Assembly (NCBI GenBank): GCA_011049455.1
Contig: DSBL01000049.1
Location: 1-48,092, forward strand
Source of the DNA: Desulfonatronum sp.
Lineage (GTDB): Bacteria > Desulfobacterota > Desulfovibrionia > Desulfovibrionales > Desulfonatronaceae
Length of the DNA: 48,092 nucleotides
Direction of reading: 5' to 3'
Shown: piece after piece, positions 33,482-42,358 of the stretch
Layout of the letters: the number at the start of each line of letters is the position of its first letter
Position numbering within the stretch: the first letter of the stretch is position 1
Made by a program: the position numbers and the translations under genes
The notes under the pieces: model-generated
Databases searched by the model: none
Seen by the model: only the letters and a program-made list of their open reading frames with translations
What the model was told of the DNA's origin: nothing

Positions 33482-34429
33482 ATGGTATGCGTAGCGCGGG
33501 TTTGCACAGCGGAAGTGGACATATCGGGTAGGAATCTGTTTTGGGCGGAGATGCCGCCGCCGGCCATGCGAGCTTCCATAAAAAGCGTGGGGCAACTGGA
33601 ACCGGTGTCGGCCCGTTTTCACGACGGTCGCTGGCATGTCATTTCAGGGTACAAGCGGGTTTATGCCCTGAAGGAAGTGGGCGCGGCCATCCTGGTTGTC
33701 GAGGTTCCGGGGCCGCCTGATCCCCTCACTGACGGTCTGTTGTATCTGCATGCCAACACCCATCGCGTTCTCAATGATGGCTTGCGCCTGCGGGCTCTTC
33801 GCTATTTTCAAACTTGGATGGAACCGATGGAGCTGACCCAGCGCATTGCTCCCTTGCTGGACCTGGAACCGCGTTCCGGAGCGTGGCGTCGGTTGACGGC
33901 TTGGTTGGACCTGCCTGTGGATTGGGATGCCATGCTGTGTGCCGGCCACCTGCCTCTGGTCGTCGGACCGGTTCTTTCCGGGTTTGACCAGGCCGATTTA
34001 ATCGCCCTGGAACCGTATTTCCGGGAGTTGAAATGGTCCCACTCCAGGGCCGTGCAGTGGCTGACATTCCTGATCGAGTCAAGCCAGCGCGAACGAGTCG
34101 GCCTGGGAAAATTGCTGGAACGTTCAGGCATGGCAACAACCCTGGCTGGGAACCTTTCCCCCCAGGACAAGCTGCGGCGCTTGTTCGCTCAGGCCAGAAC
34201 CCTGCGCTATCCGGCCTTGGCCAACCTGGAGCAGAGGTTCGACTCTCTGCGCAAGGAACTTGTGGGATCCTCGCGTTGGGAAATGATTCCCAGCGAAGGA
34301 TTTGAAACCGATCTTGTGGAGCTGCGTCTGCGTGCCCGCAACCCGTCGGACATTCGGGCCGCGGCGCGATCCCTGGACCGCATTGCGGCCTTGGAATGCT
34401 TGCCGGAGTTGTTTTCCATTTCCCGGTAG
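33482..34429 (+). CDS. Orphan ParB-like domain protein
   Basis: About 315 residues. The N-terminal third resembles a ParB/Srx fold: ASIKSVGQLEPVSARFHDGRWHVISGYKRVYALKEVG has the spacing of the ParB I(Q)QPxxVR ... GERRxRA module, with GYKRVYAL in place of GERRLRA. The rest is helical, with a possible HTH around TQRIAPLLDLEPRSGAWRRL. No parA or parS-like site is nearby, so chromosome partition is unlikely and the function is unknown. The open frame starts at 33461, but the ATG at 33482 has GGGAGG at good spacing. It is divergent from the EF-G-like gene. Confidence 0.6.
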   Translation: MVCVARVCTAEVDISGRNLFWAEMPPPAMRASIKSVGQLEPVSARFHDGRWHVISGYKRVYALKEVGAAILVVEVPGPPDPLTDGLLYLHANTHRVLNDGLRLRALRYFQTWMEPMELTQRIAPLLDLEPRSGAWRRLTAWLDLPVDWDAMLCAGHLPLVVGPVLSGFDQADLIALEPYFRELKWSHSRAVQWLTFLIESSQRERVGLGKLLERSGMATTLAGNLSPQDKLRRLFAQARTLRYPALANLEQRFDSLRKELVGSSRWEMIPSEGFETDLVELRLRARNPSDIRAAARSLDRIAALECLPELFSISR

Positions 34430-34477
34430 GGCGCTTGGAGCCGGACAGACTCACGCGGGGCGGTTAGCGCACAGCCC

Positions 34478-34828
34478 CTACTTTTCCAACTCCGCGGTCA
34501 GCCATTCCTTGACCTCGGTGTTGAGTTCGTGAATGCCCCGCAGCCCGCCGATGGATTGCAGATAACGTTGAGCCAAATCATGGGGCAGACGCTTTTCGCA
34601 GAGGGTCGTGGAACCGTAATTACTCATCTTCATGAGCACCACCTTGGGTTCGGCCCAGGTGTCGACCACGAAATACAACGAATAATCGTCGGAACCGCGC
34701 ACCGGCAGGCGCATGGCGTCATGCCAGTTGTTGTTGCCCCACTCCAGGAACATGGTCACGGCGTCCTCGTGGATCATGTCCCAGTTGACCTCGTTCAACC
34801 ATTGCTTGCATGCATTCAGATCGCTCAC
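34478..34828 (-). CDS. Small conserved protein, DVU0772-like
   Basis: A soluble 116-residue protein with no signal peptide or membrane segment, rich in Trp and acidic residues: CKQWLNEVNWDMIHEDAV, LEWGNNNWHDAM, YSLYFVVDTWAEPKVVLMKM and STTLCEKRLPHDLAQRYL. It resembles from memory a small family of unknown function seen in Desulfovibrio; this is recall, not a search. A GTG start at 34828 preceded by AAGGGGAAG is preferred to the ATG at 34867, which has no ribosome binding site. It converges with the ParB-like gene. Confidence 0.6.
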   Translation of the reverse strand: MSDLNACKQWLNEVNWDMIHEDAVTMFLEWGNNNWHDAMRLPVRGSDDYSLYFVVDTWAEPKVVLMKMSNYGSTTLCEKRLPHDLAQRYLQSIGGLRGIHELNTEVKEWLTAELEK

Positions 34829-34925
34829 ATTCTTCCCCTTGTTGTGTTCTTCCTGATGTTGCCGCATTCAACGCTTGCAGGGCGTCGATCCTGTTCAGGG
34901 TTATTATCAATGGAAACAGCCCTCC

Positions 34926-34954
34926 TTGACAACCCCCACCACCGGTCCAATAAC
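34926..34954 (+). promoter_or_regulatory. Candidate promoter for the patatin-DUF1566 pair
   Basis: A perfect TTGACA (34926-34931) is followed after 17 bases by AATAAC (34949-34954), about 150-170 bases upstream of the likely patatin start. The -35 is strong, the -10 weak. Confidence 0.4.
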
Positions 34955-35122
34955 AAAAAAACAGGCTTGGCCACATTCCAGTCCGGGGGGCAACCATGAT
35001 TCATCCATGTGCGGAAACAGAGAAAAAACTTAAATGACAAGGGAATATGGCTATGTCGCAGCCGTGCTTCGCGGTTGTACATTCGGCAATCCATGTGTCA
35101 TGTCATGAAAAACGCCTATCCA

Positions 35123-36067
35123 ATGACCTTCTCCCGGCTTCGTTCCGCCAAGCTCGGTATCGCCCTGGGAGGGGGAGCAGCACGCGGTTTTGCGCACATC
35201 GGCTTTTTGCGGGAATTCGCCAAGGTTGGGCTGTACCCAGCCTGTTTGTCCGGGTGCAGTATCGGAGCGTTTGTGGGGGCAGCCTATGCCGGAGGGGATT
35301 GGACCGGCTTTGTCCAGCGTGTTCTGGCCATGCACTGGCGTGAATTGTTGGCTTTGGTGGACCCGGTCCTGCCCCGTTGCGGTCTCATGGGTGGGGATAA
35401 GGCGCTGGAATTTTTAGCGGAATTTTTACGCGTTGAGAATTTGGAGGATTGTTCGCCGCCCCTGGCAGTAAACGCTACGGACGCAGTCACCGGTGAAGAG
35501 GTGATTTTTACCAATGGACCGATCATCCCGGCGATACGGGCCAGCATTGCCCTGCCGGGCATGTTTACCCCGGGTCAACAAGGCAACCGGATGCTCTTGG
35601 ACGGGGGGCTGGTCAATCCGCTGCCGGTGAGTCTCTGCCGGCAACTTGGGGCTGAAGTCATCGTTGCCGTGGATCTCAACGCCCATGTACTCAATACGGA
35701 CCATTGCCGTTTCGAGGAAAATGCCACCGGAGCATGGTCTGATGCCGTCAAGGATATGGTCCGTAAAATTCTGGAAAAACAACCGTTGCTGGCCAGGTAT
35801 GTTTCCTCAGAACCCGACGACAAGCCGAACACCGGTCCTTCCGCACGGATGCTCGGGTTGTTCGAGGTGCTCATCAACAGTATTTATATCATGCAACGGA
35901 CATTGAACCGTGTGCGTCTGGAAAAAGATCCGCCGGACGTCTTGATTGCTCCGGAATTGAGGGCCTATCGCCTGCTGGACTTTCTCAAGGGGAAGGAATG
36001 CTCCGAGGTCGGTGCCAAGGCCGCCCAAGAGTTTTTGCACAGCCTGCCGGATTTGGAAAAACCATGA
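35123..36067 (+). CDS. Patatin-like phospholipase (RssA family)
   Basis: A patatin-fold lipid acyl hydrolase of about 314 residues. It has the oxyanion loop IALGGGAARGFAHIGFL, the nucleophile Ser in the GCSIG elbow (SGCSIGAFVGAAYA), and the Asp of the dyad in LLDGGLVNPLPVSL, so it should be catalytically competent. Proteins of this kind (RssA, PlpD-like) hydrolyse phospholipids or other acyl esters. The start is uncertain: 35123 gives MTFSRLRSAKLGIALGGG, the usual distance to the oxyanion loop, but ATGs at 35105 and 35093 are possible and none has a good ribosome binding site. Its stop overlaps the start of the DUF1566 gene (ATGA), so the two are coupled. Confidence 0.85.
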   Translation: MTFSRLRSAKLGIALGGGAARGFAHIGFLREFAKVGLYPACLSGCSIGAFVGAAYAGGDWTGFVQRVLAMHWRELLALVDPVLPRCGLMGGDKALEFLAEFLRVENLEDCSPPLAVNATDAVTGEEVIFTNGPIIPAIRASIALPGMFTPGQQGNRMLLDGGLVNPLPVSLCRQLGAEVIVAVDLNAHVLNTDHCRFEENATGAWSDAVKDMVRKILEKQPLLARYVSSEPDDKPNTGPSARMLGLFEVLINSIYIMQRTLNRVRLEKDPPDVLIAPELRAYRLLDFLKGKECSEVGAKAAQEFLHSLPDLEKP

Positions 36068-37071
36068 TTCGATCCACGGGACAACGTATTTGCTACGATG
36101 AGCAGGGACGAGAACTTGATTGTTCCGGCACAGGACAGGACGCGATGTTTGGTCTGGGCTTGGCCTGGCCTAAACCCCGCTTTGATGTCCTGGGCAAGAC
36201 CGTGCTGGACCGGCTTACCGGCTTGGTATGGCCGCGTGATGCCAACATCGCGGAGTACCCCTCGACCTGGCCTGAAGCCCTGGAGCATGTGGCCAGCATG
36301 AACCGGAAGCAGGCTCTGGGATTTGCGGATTGGCGGCTGCCCAACCGCCGGGAGTTGCTCAGCCTCGTGGACTACCAGACCCAAAAACCTCCCTTGCCCG
36401 CTGATCATCCGTTTCAGAACATCGTCCTGGGCTGGTACTGGACCTCCACCACCGCAGCCATTCATCCCGGCTATGCCTGGTATGTGCATATGGAGGGCGC
36501 GCGCACATTTTACGGCCGCAAAGACCAGTTCTTCATGACCTGGCCGGTGCGCGGCGGGGATCCGTCCCGGCTTTGGCAAACCGGACAGGATGCGTGCTTT
36601 GACGTCCAAGGGCGGCCAATACCCTGCAACGGTACGGGTCAGGACGGCGACGTTCGTTTCGGGAGGGCATGGCCCATACCCCGTTTTGAAACGCGCGGGG
36701 AAGTTGTCCGGGATCGTTTGTCGGGACTAAGCTGGCTGGCGCGGGCGGATCTGACTCTGACCCGGGTATCCTGGCAGCAGGCCCTGGATGCAGTGCTGGA
36801 ACTGCGCAGTCAAAAGGTCGGCGGAGTTTCGAATTGGCGCTTGCCGAACATTTTGGAGCTGGAATCCCTGGTGGACTGCTCGGCCCACAATCCGGCGCTG
36901 CCCGCGGGGCATCCGTTCAGCGCCGTACAGGAAGCCTATTGGTCGGCCACCACCAGTTTTTTTGAAACAAATTGGGCCTGGGTGCTTTACGTGCACAAGG
37001 GTGCTTTGGGCGTGGGGTTCAAGACCAAGCCGGTCTTTGCGGTGTGGCCCGTGGCCGGCCCGTGCGGGTAG
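36064..37071 (+). CDS. Duplicated DUF1566 (Lcl C-terminal-like) protein
   Basis: A 335-residue protein made of two tandem copies of the DUF1566/Lcl_C domain. Each copy has a C-type-lectin-like pattern: a cysteine-flanked GTGQD motif (CSGTGQDAMFGLG and CNGTGQDGDVRFG), DRLTGLVWPRDA or DRLSGLSWLARA, DWRLPNRRELLSLVD or NWRLPNILELESLVD, WYWTSTT or AYWSATT, and a final VWPV. No signal peptide is seen with the ATG at 36064. The function is unknown; related domains occur in FGE-sulfatase-like and lectin-like surface proteins. It overlaps the patatin stop by four bases. Confidence 0.8.
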   Translation: MIRSTGQRICYDEQGRELDCSGTGQDAMFGLGLAWPKPRFDVLGKTVLDRLTGLVWPRDANIAEYPSTWPEALEHVASMNRKQALGFADWRLPNRRELLSLVDYQTQKPPLPADHPFQNIVLGWYWTSTTAAIHPGYAWYVHMEGARTFYGRKDQFFMTWPVRGGDPSRLWQTGQDACFDVQGRPIPCNGTGQDGDVRFGRAWPIPRFETRGEVVRDRLSGLSWLARADLTLTRVSWQQALDAVLELRSQKVGGVSNWRLPNILELESLVDCSAHNPALPAGHPFSAVQEAYWSATTSFFETNWAWVLYVHKGALGVGFKTKPVFAVWPVAGPCG

Positions 37072-37112
37072 CTCCCTGCATCCCAGGACCATAAAGCTGT
37101 CCGATTTGCTGA

Positions 37113-38192
37113 CTAGACTTGGCGGTCCATGTCTTGGGGAAGCAAGGCCAAAGCCAGTTGCATTTCTTTGACAAAGCGTTCCTGCACGGAGGAGCGCACC
37201 GCCTGGGAAGAGCCTGTAAACCGTTTGCCTCGTTCGGCATAAATGGCCTGGATCAAATCACGCTCCGCGATTTGCGTTTCCTTTGAAGCGGCATGCTGGA
37301 GTCCAAGGCGGGAGGCTGCCCGTTCAAAAATATTCGCGGCTCCAGCCACTCCATGCTGCACGGCCGTGCTCCAGATCACTTCGCGCAAAGCAGGCGAAAT
37401 GCCGTCCGGTTCCAAGCCGATCCGCCGCTGCACGACCCGAGCGGCAGGCTTGTAGTAATGCTTATGTACAAAGTCGTGCTGCTAACGGGAGAATTGTTCC
37501 GGCGCCTCTTTACTGATGCGCTGCCACTCCCGGGGCATGCCCCCGTCCCTCCCCTTGGTGTTGGCCGGTCCGGCCGAGCGCAGTCTTGCGGCCCATTCTG
37601 GAGCGCGGCTGTCCAGATACTTGAGAAAGGTGTTCATGGTTCCCATTCTTGAGGACAATTGATAGATTCCATAGCAGGTTCCGCCCCGTTGGTCATAGCC
37701 GATGGCGTTGTTTCGGCCTTTGGATTCGAAATGCGACGCCAAGAACCCGGGCAAGGACTCCGAAGCCCGTGTTTCCGGTTGTTTTGGTTTCTGCACAGAG
37801 CCCATCCTGGTGTGGAAGTCAATTTTTTGGCGAAGCCCCTCGCTGGAATATTTGGGGGCATAGGAGGAAATGGCTCGGCGTAAGCTGTTTTGTTGCCGGG
37901 GTGTTTCGGCAGCTGGCGTGGTAGCGGCTACAGGAATGGTTGCCAGCTGCATCAGGGTCGTGAGAACGGATGTGAATTCAGAATGTTCAGATCCCGTTCC
38001 GGTCGTCTTGGCAAGATCAGCAAGCACCATGGATATGTCGAACGAATCCCTTCCAGTATGGGAAGGGGGGCGTACAAGCGGGGCAAAGGGTTCGGGACTG
38101 CTTCTTTGGAGGCTTGCATCGCCGTGCGGCGCGTTCCCTGAGCAGGATTCCTTTAATATCGGCAAGAATGCCGGCGTGTTCTTGATGATCAT
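37113..38192 (-). pseudogene. Lysozyme-like (VgrG-related) protein interrupted by an in-frame TAG
   Basis: One reading frame covers both parts, broken by a single amber codon at about 37479-37481: before it EQFSR, after it QHDFVHKHYYKPAARVVQRRIGL. The two halves fit together as one domain: GYDQRGGTCYGIYQLSSRMGTMNTFLKYL, then SPALREVIWSTAVQHGVAGAANIF, then IQAIYAERGKRF. This matches phage or VgrG-associated glycan-cleaving domains as I remember them. The first ~150 residues are low-complexity and may be a signal or linker. The ATG at 38192 was taken as start; an upstream TTG at 38282 is possible. The gene is probably recently inactivated, although a sequencing error or readthrough is possible. 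The gap 38193-38454 holds nothing recognised. Confidence 0.6.
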
Positions 38193-38454
38193 CGTGGGAA
38201 CCTTGGACAGTGATTTGACTATTCCATACAAAAAATGGACCACATTGCGTGCTTCGAGTATTTGTCCCAGGGTGGAAAACAATCAAAAATATTGGTCGAG
38301 GGCTGTCCCGTGCGTTTCAGTGTTGTGGGGAACGCCTTGATCAATTTTTTATGGGCGAGCCAGCCGAAGCTTGGGAGCGCTTTTGAAGTCGTCATTTTAT
38401 CTTGTTTTTGAATTTTTGCCCCAGTTTACCGTGATTGCTTAATCTTTCTTCACA

Positions 38455-41370
38455 ATGAACACCCCTTCCCGCGTCGCCGCTTTTCTGCAAGGCCTGAAAA
38501 CCTCGCCCAGGCTGCCCGGCCAGAGCCTTGTGTATCATGGCGTCTTGCCTGTGCGGCAGGCCCTCTTTGCCCAAGAGGATCAACGTTGGCCGGTAAGTAT
38601 CCAGAACAGCCTGGGCTTCATGGGCATCTCAAAACTCTATGTCCATCAGGCCCAAGCCATGGAAATGATCCGAGCCGGAAAAGATACGGTCGTGGCCACG
38701 CCCACGGCCAGCGGCAAAAGCCTGATCTACAACCTGCCCGTGCTGGAGTGCCTGCTTCAGGATTCCGCGGCTCACGCCCTGTATCTTTTTCCACTCAAAG
38801 CCCTGGCCCAGGACCAATTCGTCGGTCTGCGGGATCTTGTGCAAGCCTGGCCCAAGGACACGCGCCCCGACCTGGCGGTCTATGACGGGGACACGGAAAC
38901 CCGGGAACGGGCCAAGATCCGGCGCAACCCCCCGCGCATTCTGATCACCAACCCGGACATGCTCCATCTCGGTCTGCTGGCCCATCACCATCTCTGGCGA
39001 AATTTTTTCCAGGGGCTGAAGTATGTGGTCATTGACGAGGCCCACGTCTATCGAGGCGTGATGGGCTCGCACATGGCCTGGGTATTCCGCCGCCTGGAGC
39101 GGCTTTGCGCCCACTACCAAACCAGGCCCTCTTTCGTGTTTTGTTCGGCCACCATCCACAACCCCTTGGAACTGACCCGCGACCTGACCGGCCGCGAGGC
39201 GCGGCTTGTCAAGGAAAATGCCGCGCCCCGGGGGCGCAAGCATTTCGTTTTTATTGACGCCGCCGAGGGTCCGGCCCTGACAGCCCTGATGCTTTTGGAA
39301 GAGGCGTTGCAACGGGGTTTGCGGACCATTATCTACACCGGGTCGCGGAAAATGACCGAGCTTTTGGGGATCTGGTCCGGTCATCGGCTGAAGGAGTACA
39401 AGAGCCGTATCGCGGTCTATCGGGCGGGATTTTTGCCCAGCGAAAGGCGGCGTATCGAAGCTGACCTGTCCTCGGGTCGGACCCAGGCCGTGATCACCAC
39501 CAGCGCCCTGGAACTGGGCATTGACATCGGGGACCTGGATCTGTGTCTGCTGGTGGGTTATCCCGGTTCGGTCATTGCTACTTGGCAGCGGGCCGGGCGA
39601 GTGGGTCGCGGCGGACAAGAATCCGCCGTGGTTTTGCTCGGTCATGAAAACCCCCTGGATAAGTTTTTCATGCGCCATCCCGAAGTTTTTTTCAACAGCC
39701 CGCCTGAATCCGCCGTGCTCAACCCGATGAATCCGGTGATCATGAGCCAGCATCTGGTTTGCGCTGCAGCGGATCTGCCCTTGCGTGCGGACGAGCCCCT
39801 GTTACAAATCGAGGATGTGCACCAGTGCGTGGAACTGTTGGTCCAACGCAAAAAATTGTTGGCCGTCGGTGATGGCCGGGAATACGTCTGCCCTGATCAA
39901 AACCCGCATCACGAGGTTTTTCTGCGCGGCAGCGGCAAGAGCCTGCCCATTTTTCACTCCGAAACCGGCGAGCAGATCGGGATCATGGACTGGCACCGGG
40001 TTTTTACGGAAACCCATCCAGGTGCAGTGTACCTGCACCAAGGCAAAACCTATCTGGTGGAGCGGCTGGATCTGGATTTGGGTCAGGTTTTCGCCCGACC
40101 GGTCAAGGTTGATTATTTCACCCGTATTCGCACGAATAAAACCACGTGCATTCTGAAAACCATTGCCACAAAACCGATTTGGAAAACCTTGATTTCCCTG
40201 GGGCGACTGGAAGTGACCCAGCGTTATCCGGCCTTTGAGCGTCGAGCTTTGCGTGGCCATAAACTCTTGAGTGTGGAGCCTTTGGACCTGCCGCCCCAGG
40301 TTTTTGAAACCGAGGGTCTTTGGTTGGACATCCCGGAGAAGGCGCGCCTTGCCGTGGAATCCAACAAGGAGCATTTCATGGGCGGGATCCATGCCCTGGA
40401 GCATGCCTGCATCGGTATCCTGCCGCTGTTGATCCTCACGGATAGAAACGACTTGGGCGGTGTTTCCACCCCGTTTCATGAACAGGTTCAAGGAGCGGCG
40501 GTCTTTGTCTATGACGGGATTCCCGGCGGCATCGGCTTGACCAGGCAGGCGTTTGCCCGGGCCGAGGAAATGCTGAACAGGACCATGCAAGCCGTATCCG
40601 GCTGCGAGTGTGAAACCGGCTGCCCGGCCTGCGTGCATTCCCCAAAGTGCGGCTCGGGCAACCGGCCCATTGACAAGCAGGCGGCTTTGACTGTGCTCAG
40701 GGAGATGCTGGGAAATAAAGGCAAACAAAATGCCCGAGGACAAGGAACGGTTTCATCGTCCATCTCTGCTCATACCGCCTCCACAGACCACAAGCTCCGC
40801 GGCGTTGGCCCCGTCCCAGGACAATCCGGGCCGAAACGCTTCGCCGTGCTGGATGTGGAAACTCGGCGTTCTGCCCAGGAAGTGGGCGGCTGGAACAAGG
40901 CCGAGGATATGGGGGTCAGCTGCGCTGTGCTTTGGGACCAAAAGCGTGGGGTATTCGAAGACTATCTGCAGGAAGACCTCCCGGCCATGGCCGAACGGCT
41001 GGCCGGTTTCGACCTGGTGGTGGGCTTCAATCTGTTGGGATTTGATTACCGAGTATTGCGCGGTTGCCTGGAGTTCGATTTTTTCGCCTTGCCCACCCTG
41101 GACATCCTGAAAGTGGTACATGACCGCCTTGGCTATCGCTTGTCACTGGATCATCTGGCCCGGCACACCCTGGGCATCCAGAAATCTGGTCAGGGTCTGG
41201 ACGCCCTGCGCTGGTGGAAGGCTGGCCGGATGGACCAAATCATCGCCTACTGTCGCGACGACGTGGCCATCACCCGGGATTTGTATCTGCACGGACGGGA
41301 CAAGGGGCACCTGCTTTTTCAGAACAAGGCCCGCAAGCTGGTTCGTTTGCCTGTGGATTGGTCGGGGTGA
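38455..41370 (+). CDS. Helicase-exonuclease fusion resembling MrfA plus MrfB
   Basis: A 971-residue protein with three regions. Residues ~60-440 form a superfamily 2 helicase: Walker A ATPTASGKS (81-89), DEAH in VIDEAHVYRGVMGSH, SAT in FCSATI, and the motif VI region WQRAGRVGRGGQ. A C-terminal DUF1998-type four-cysteine module follows (CECETGCPACVHSPKCGSG, ~715-735), as in Bacillus MrfA/YprA. Residues 795-971 form an RNase H-like exonuclease of the YprB type: Asp800 and Glu802 in LDVETRR, Asp864 in NLLGFDY, and a YxxxD in YCRDD (932-936). In Bacillus subtilis helicase MrfA and exonuclease MrfB are separate, act in mitomycin crosslink repair, and are neighbours. Here they are one polypeptide. 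The repair role is inferred. Confidence 0.85.
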   Translation: MNTPSRVAAFLQGLKTSPRLPGQSLVYHGVLPVRQALFAQEDQRWPVSIQNSLGFMGISKLYVHQAQAMEMIRAGKDTVVATPTASGKSLIYNLPVLECLLQDSAAHALYLFPLKALAQDQFVGLRDLVQAWPKDTRPDLAVYDGDTETRERAKIRRNPPRILITNPDMLHLGLLAHHHLWRNFFQGLKYVVIDEAHVYRGVMGSHMAWVFRRLERLCAHYQTRPSFVFCSATIHNPLELTRDLTGREARLVKENAAPRGRKHFVFIDAAEGPALTALMLLEEALQRGLRTIIYTGSRKMTELLGIWSGHRLKEYKSRIAVYRAGFLPSERRRIEADLSSGRTQAVITTSALELGIDIGDLDLCLLVGYPGSVIATWQRAGRVGRGGQESAVVLLGHENPLDKFFMRHPEVFFNSPPESAVLNPMNPVIMSQHLVCAAADLPLRADEPLLQIEDVHQCVELLVQRKKLLAVGDGREYVCPDQNPHHEVFLRGSGKSLPIFHSETGEQIGIMDWHRVFTETHPGAVYLHQGKTYLVERLDLDLGQVFARPVKVDYFTRIRTNKTTCILKTIATKPIWKTLISLGRLEVTQRYPAFERRALRGHKLLSVEPLDLPPQVFETEGLWLDIPEKARLAVESNKEHFMGGIHALEHACIGILPLLILTDRNDLGGVSTPFHEQVQGAAVFVYDGIPGGIGLTRQAFARAEEMLNRTMQAVSGCECETGCPACVHSPKCGSGNRPIDKQAALTVLREMLGNKGKQNARGQGTVSSSISAHTASTDHKLRGVGPVPGQSGPKRFAVLDVETRRSAQEVGGWNKAEDMGVSCAVLWDQKRGVFEDYLQEDLPAMAERLAGFDLVVGFNLLGFDYRVLRGCLEFDFFALPTLDILKVVHDRLGYRLSLDHLARHTLGIQKSGQGLDALRWWKAGRMDQIIAYCRDDVAITRDLYLHGRDKGHLLFQNKARKLVRLPVDWSG

Positions 41371-41374
41371 TCGG

Positions 41375-42358
41375 TTACCAAGTCCGTTTGCGTCTTGCAG
41401 TCCACAGCAGAAACACGGCCAACAACAACCATTCGCCGCCAAAAGCCTGTTTCCCGGACACGGTGCATCCTCCGGAGCCGCCGCTGGAGCCGCAATCGCC
41501 TACCCCGGTGATCCCCTTGATCCAGCCACAGAAATTGGCCAGCCGTACATACACCCCATACACGCCCGGGGTGCCGCATTCCAAGCCCCAGCTGGTCACC
41601 CCGGCCAGCACGAAATTCCCGGCACCGTCGCGAACCATCAGCGGGCCGCCGGAATCGCCCTGGCAGGTGTCCATGCTGCCGTCGCCCGGGCCGGCGCCGA
41701 TCATGTTATTGGTGATAGTGAAGAAGGGTGGAGGATAGGCCAGAATCAGTGCGGCCTGGCTAACCAGGGGGATCTGGGCCTCGTAAAGGTTTGGAGGATA
41801 CGGTCCCCTCGGTCCCAAGGCGCCCCAGCCCACCACCCAGGAAGGAGTTCCAGAATTGGTCAGTCCTCCAGGATCACCGCCCGGAATCAGTGTCAGAACG
41901 CCCCAGATCGTGCCTGTGGCCGGCTCTCTGGACAATTGCAGCAGGGCCAGATCGGAATCATCGGTATTCGGGTTGTATTGCGGATGAACCACGTATCCGT
42001 TGACCGGAATCCTGTCGCCGTCACCGGTGAGCAAGTCGGTTCTCCCGCTGACCACGTGCACGTCACCGGGGCCGAATTTCAAGTTCCCGGCCCTGTCCGT
42101 CACGCAGTGGGCCGCGGTGACCACCCAGCGGCCTGAAATCAATGTCCCGCCGCAGAATTGTCCCCGAAATGCGTTCTCCACTCCGCCATGCACCAGGGCC
42201 ACGGTCCATGGCCAATTCCGGATGTCCGCTCCTCGCCCTCCGAGGATTTTGGCGAGTTCCTGGTCGTTGACATTTAATTCGGTCCGGGCCGGGGCCGGCA
42301 TGGATACGGCCATGGATAACAGCAGCATCAATACCGCCGAGAAAAACAACCTGCCCAT
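41375..42358 (-). CDS. Secreted trypsin-like serine protease with C-terminal sorting tail
   Basis: A 327-residue preproprotease of the S1 chymotrypsin family. It has a signal peptide (residues 1-25, ending APARTE); the activation-like ILGGRGAD; His84 in VVTAAHC, Asp136 in DSDLALLQL and Ser236 in CQGDSGGPL; and two or three disulfide cysteine pairs. The C-terminus is tripartite: a Gly/Ser-rich linker with Cys (SSGGSGGCT), a hydrophobic stretch (WLLLAVFLLW) and a basic tail (RRKR), as in CTERM sorting signals such as GlyGly-CTERM or MYXO-CTERM. The protein may therefore be anchored and processed at the cell surface. A good GGGAGGG precedes the ATG. It overlaps the lipoprotein stop by one base (TAATG). 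Confidence 0.88.
   Translation of the reverse strand: MGRLFFSAVLMLLLSMAVSMPAPARTELNVNDQELAKILGGRGADIRNWPWTVALVHGGVENAFRGQFCGGTLISGRWVVTAAHCVTDRAGNLKFGPGDVHVVSGRTDLLTGDGDRIPVNGYVVHPQYNPNTDDSDLALLQLSREPATGTIWGVLTLIPGGDPGGLTNSGTPSWVVGWGALGPRGPYPPNLYEAQIPLVSQAALILAYPPPFFTITNNMIGAGPGDGSMDTCQGDSGGPLMVRDGAGNFVLAGVTSWGLECGTPGVYGVYVRLANFCGWIKGITGVGDCGSSGGSGGCTVSGKQAFGGEWLLLAVFLLWTARRKRTW

Noticed and set aside
37479-37481. TAG read as pyrrolysine or genome-wide amber recoding
   Set aside because: Several neighbouring genes (rhomboid, pcm, ParB-like, DUF1566, both signal peptidases) end normally in TAG, and the protein is not a methylamine methyltransferase.
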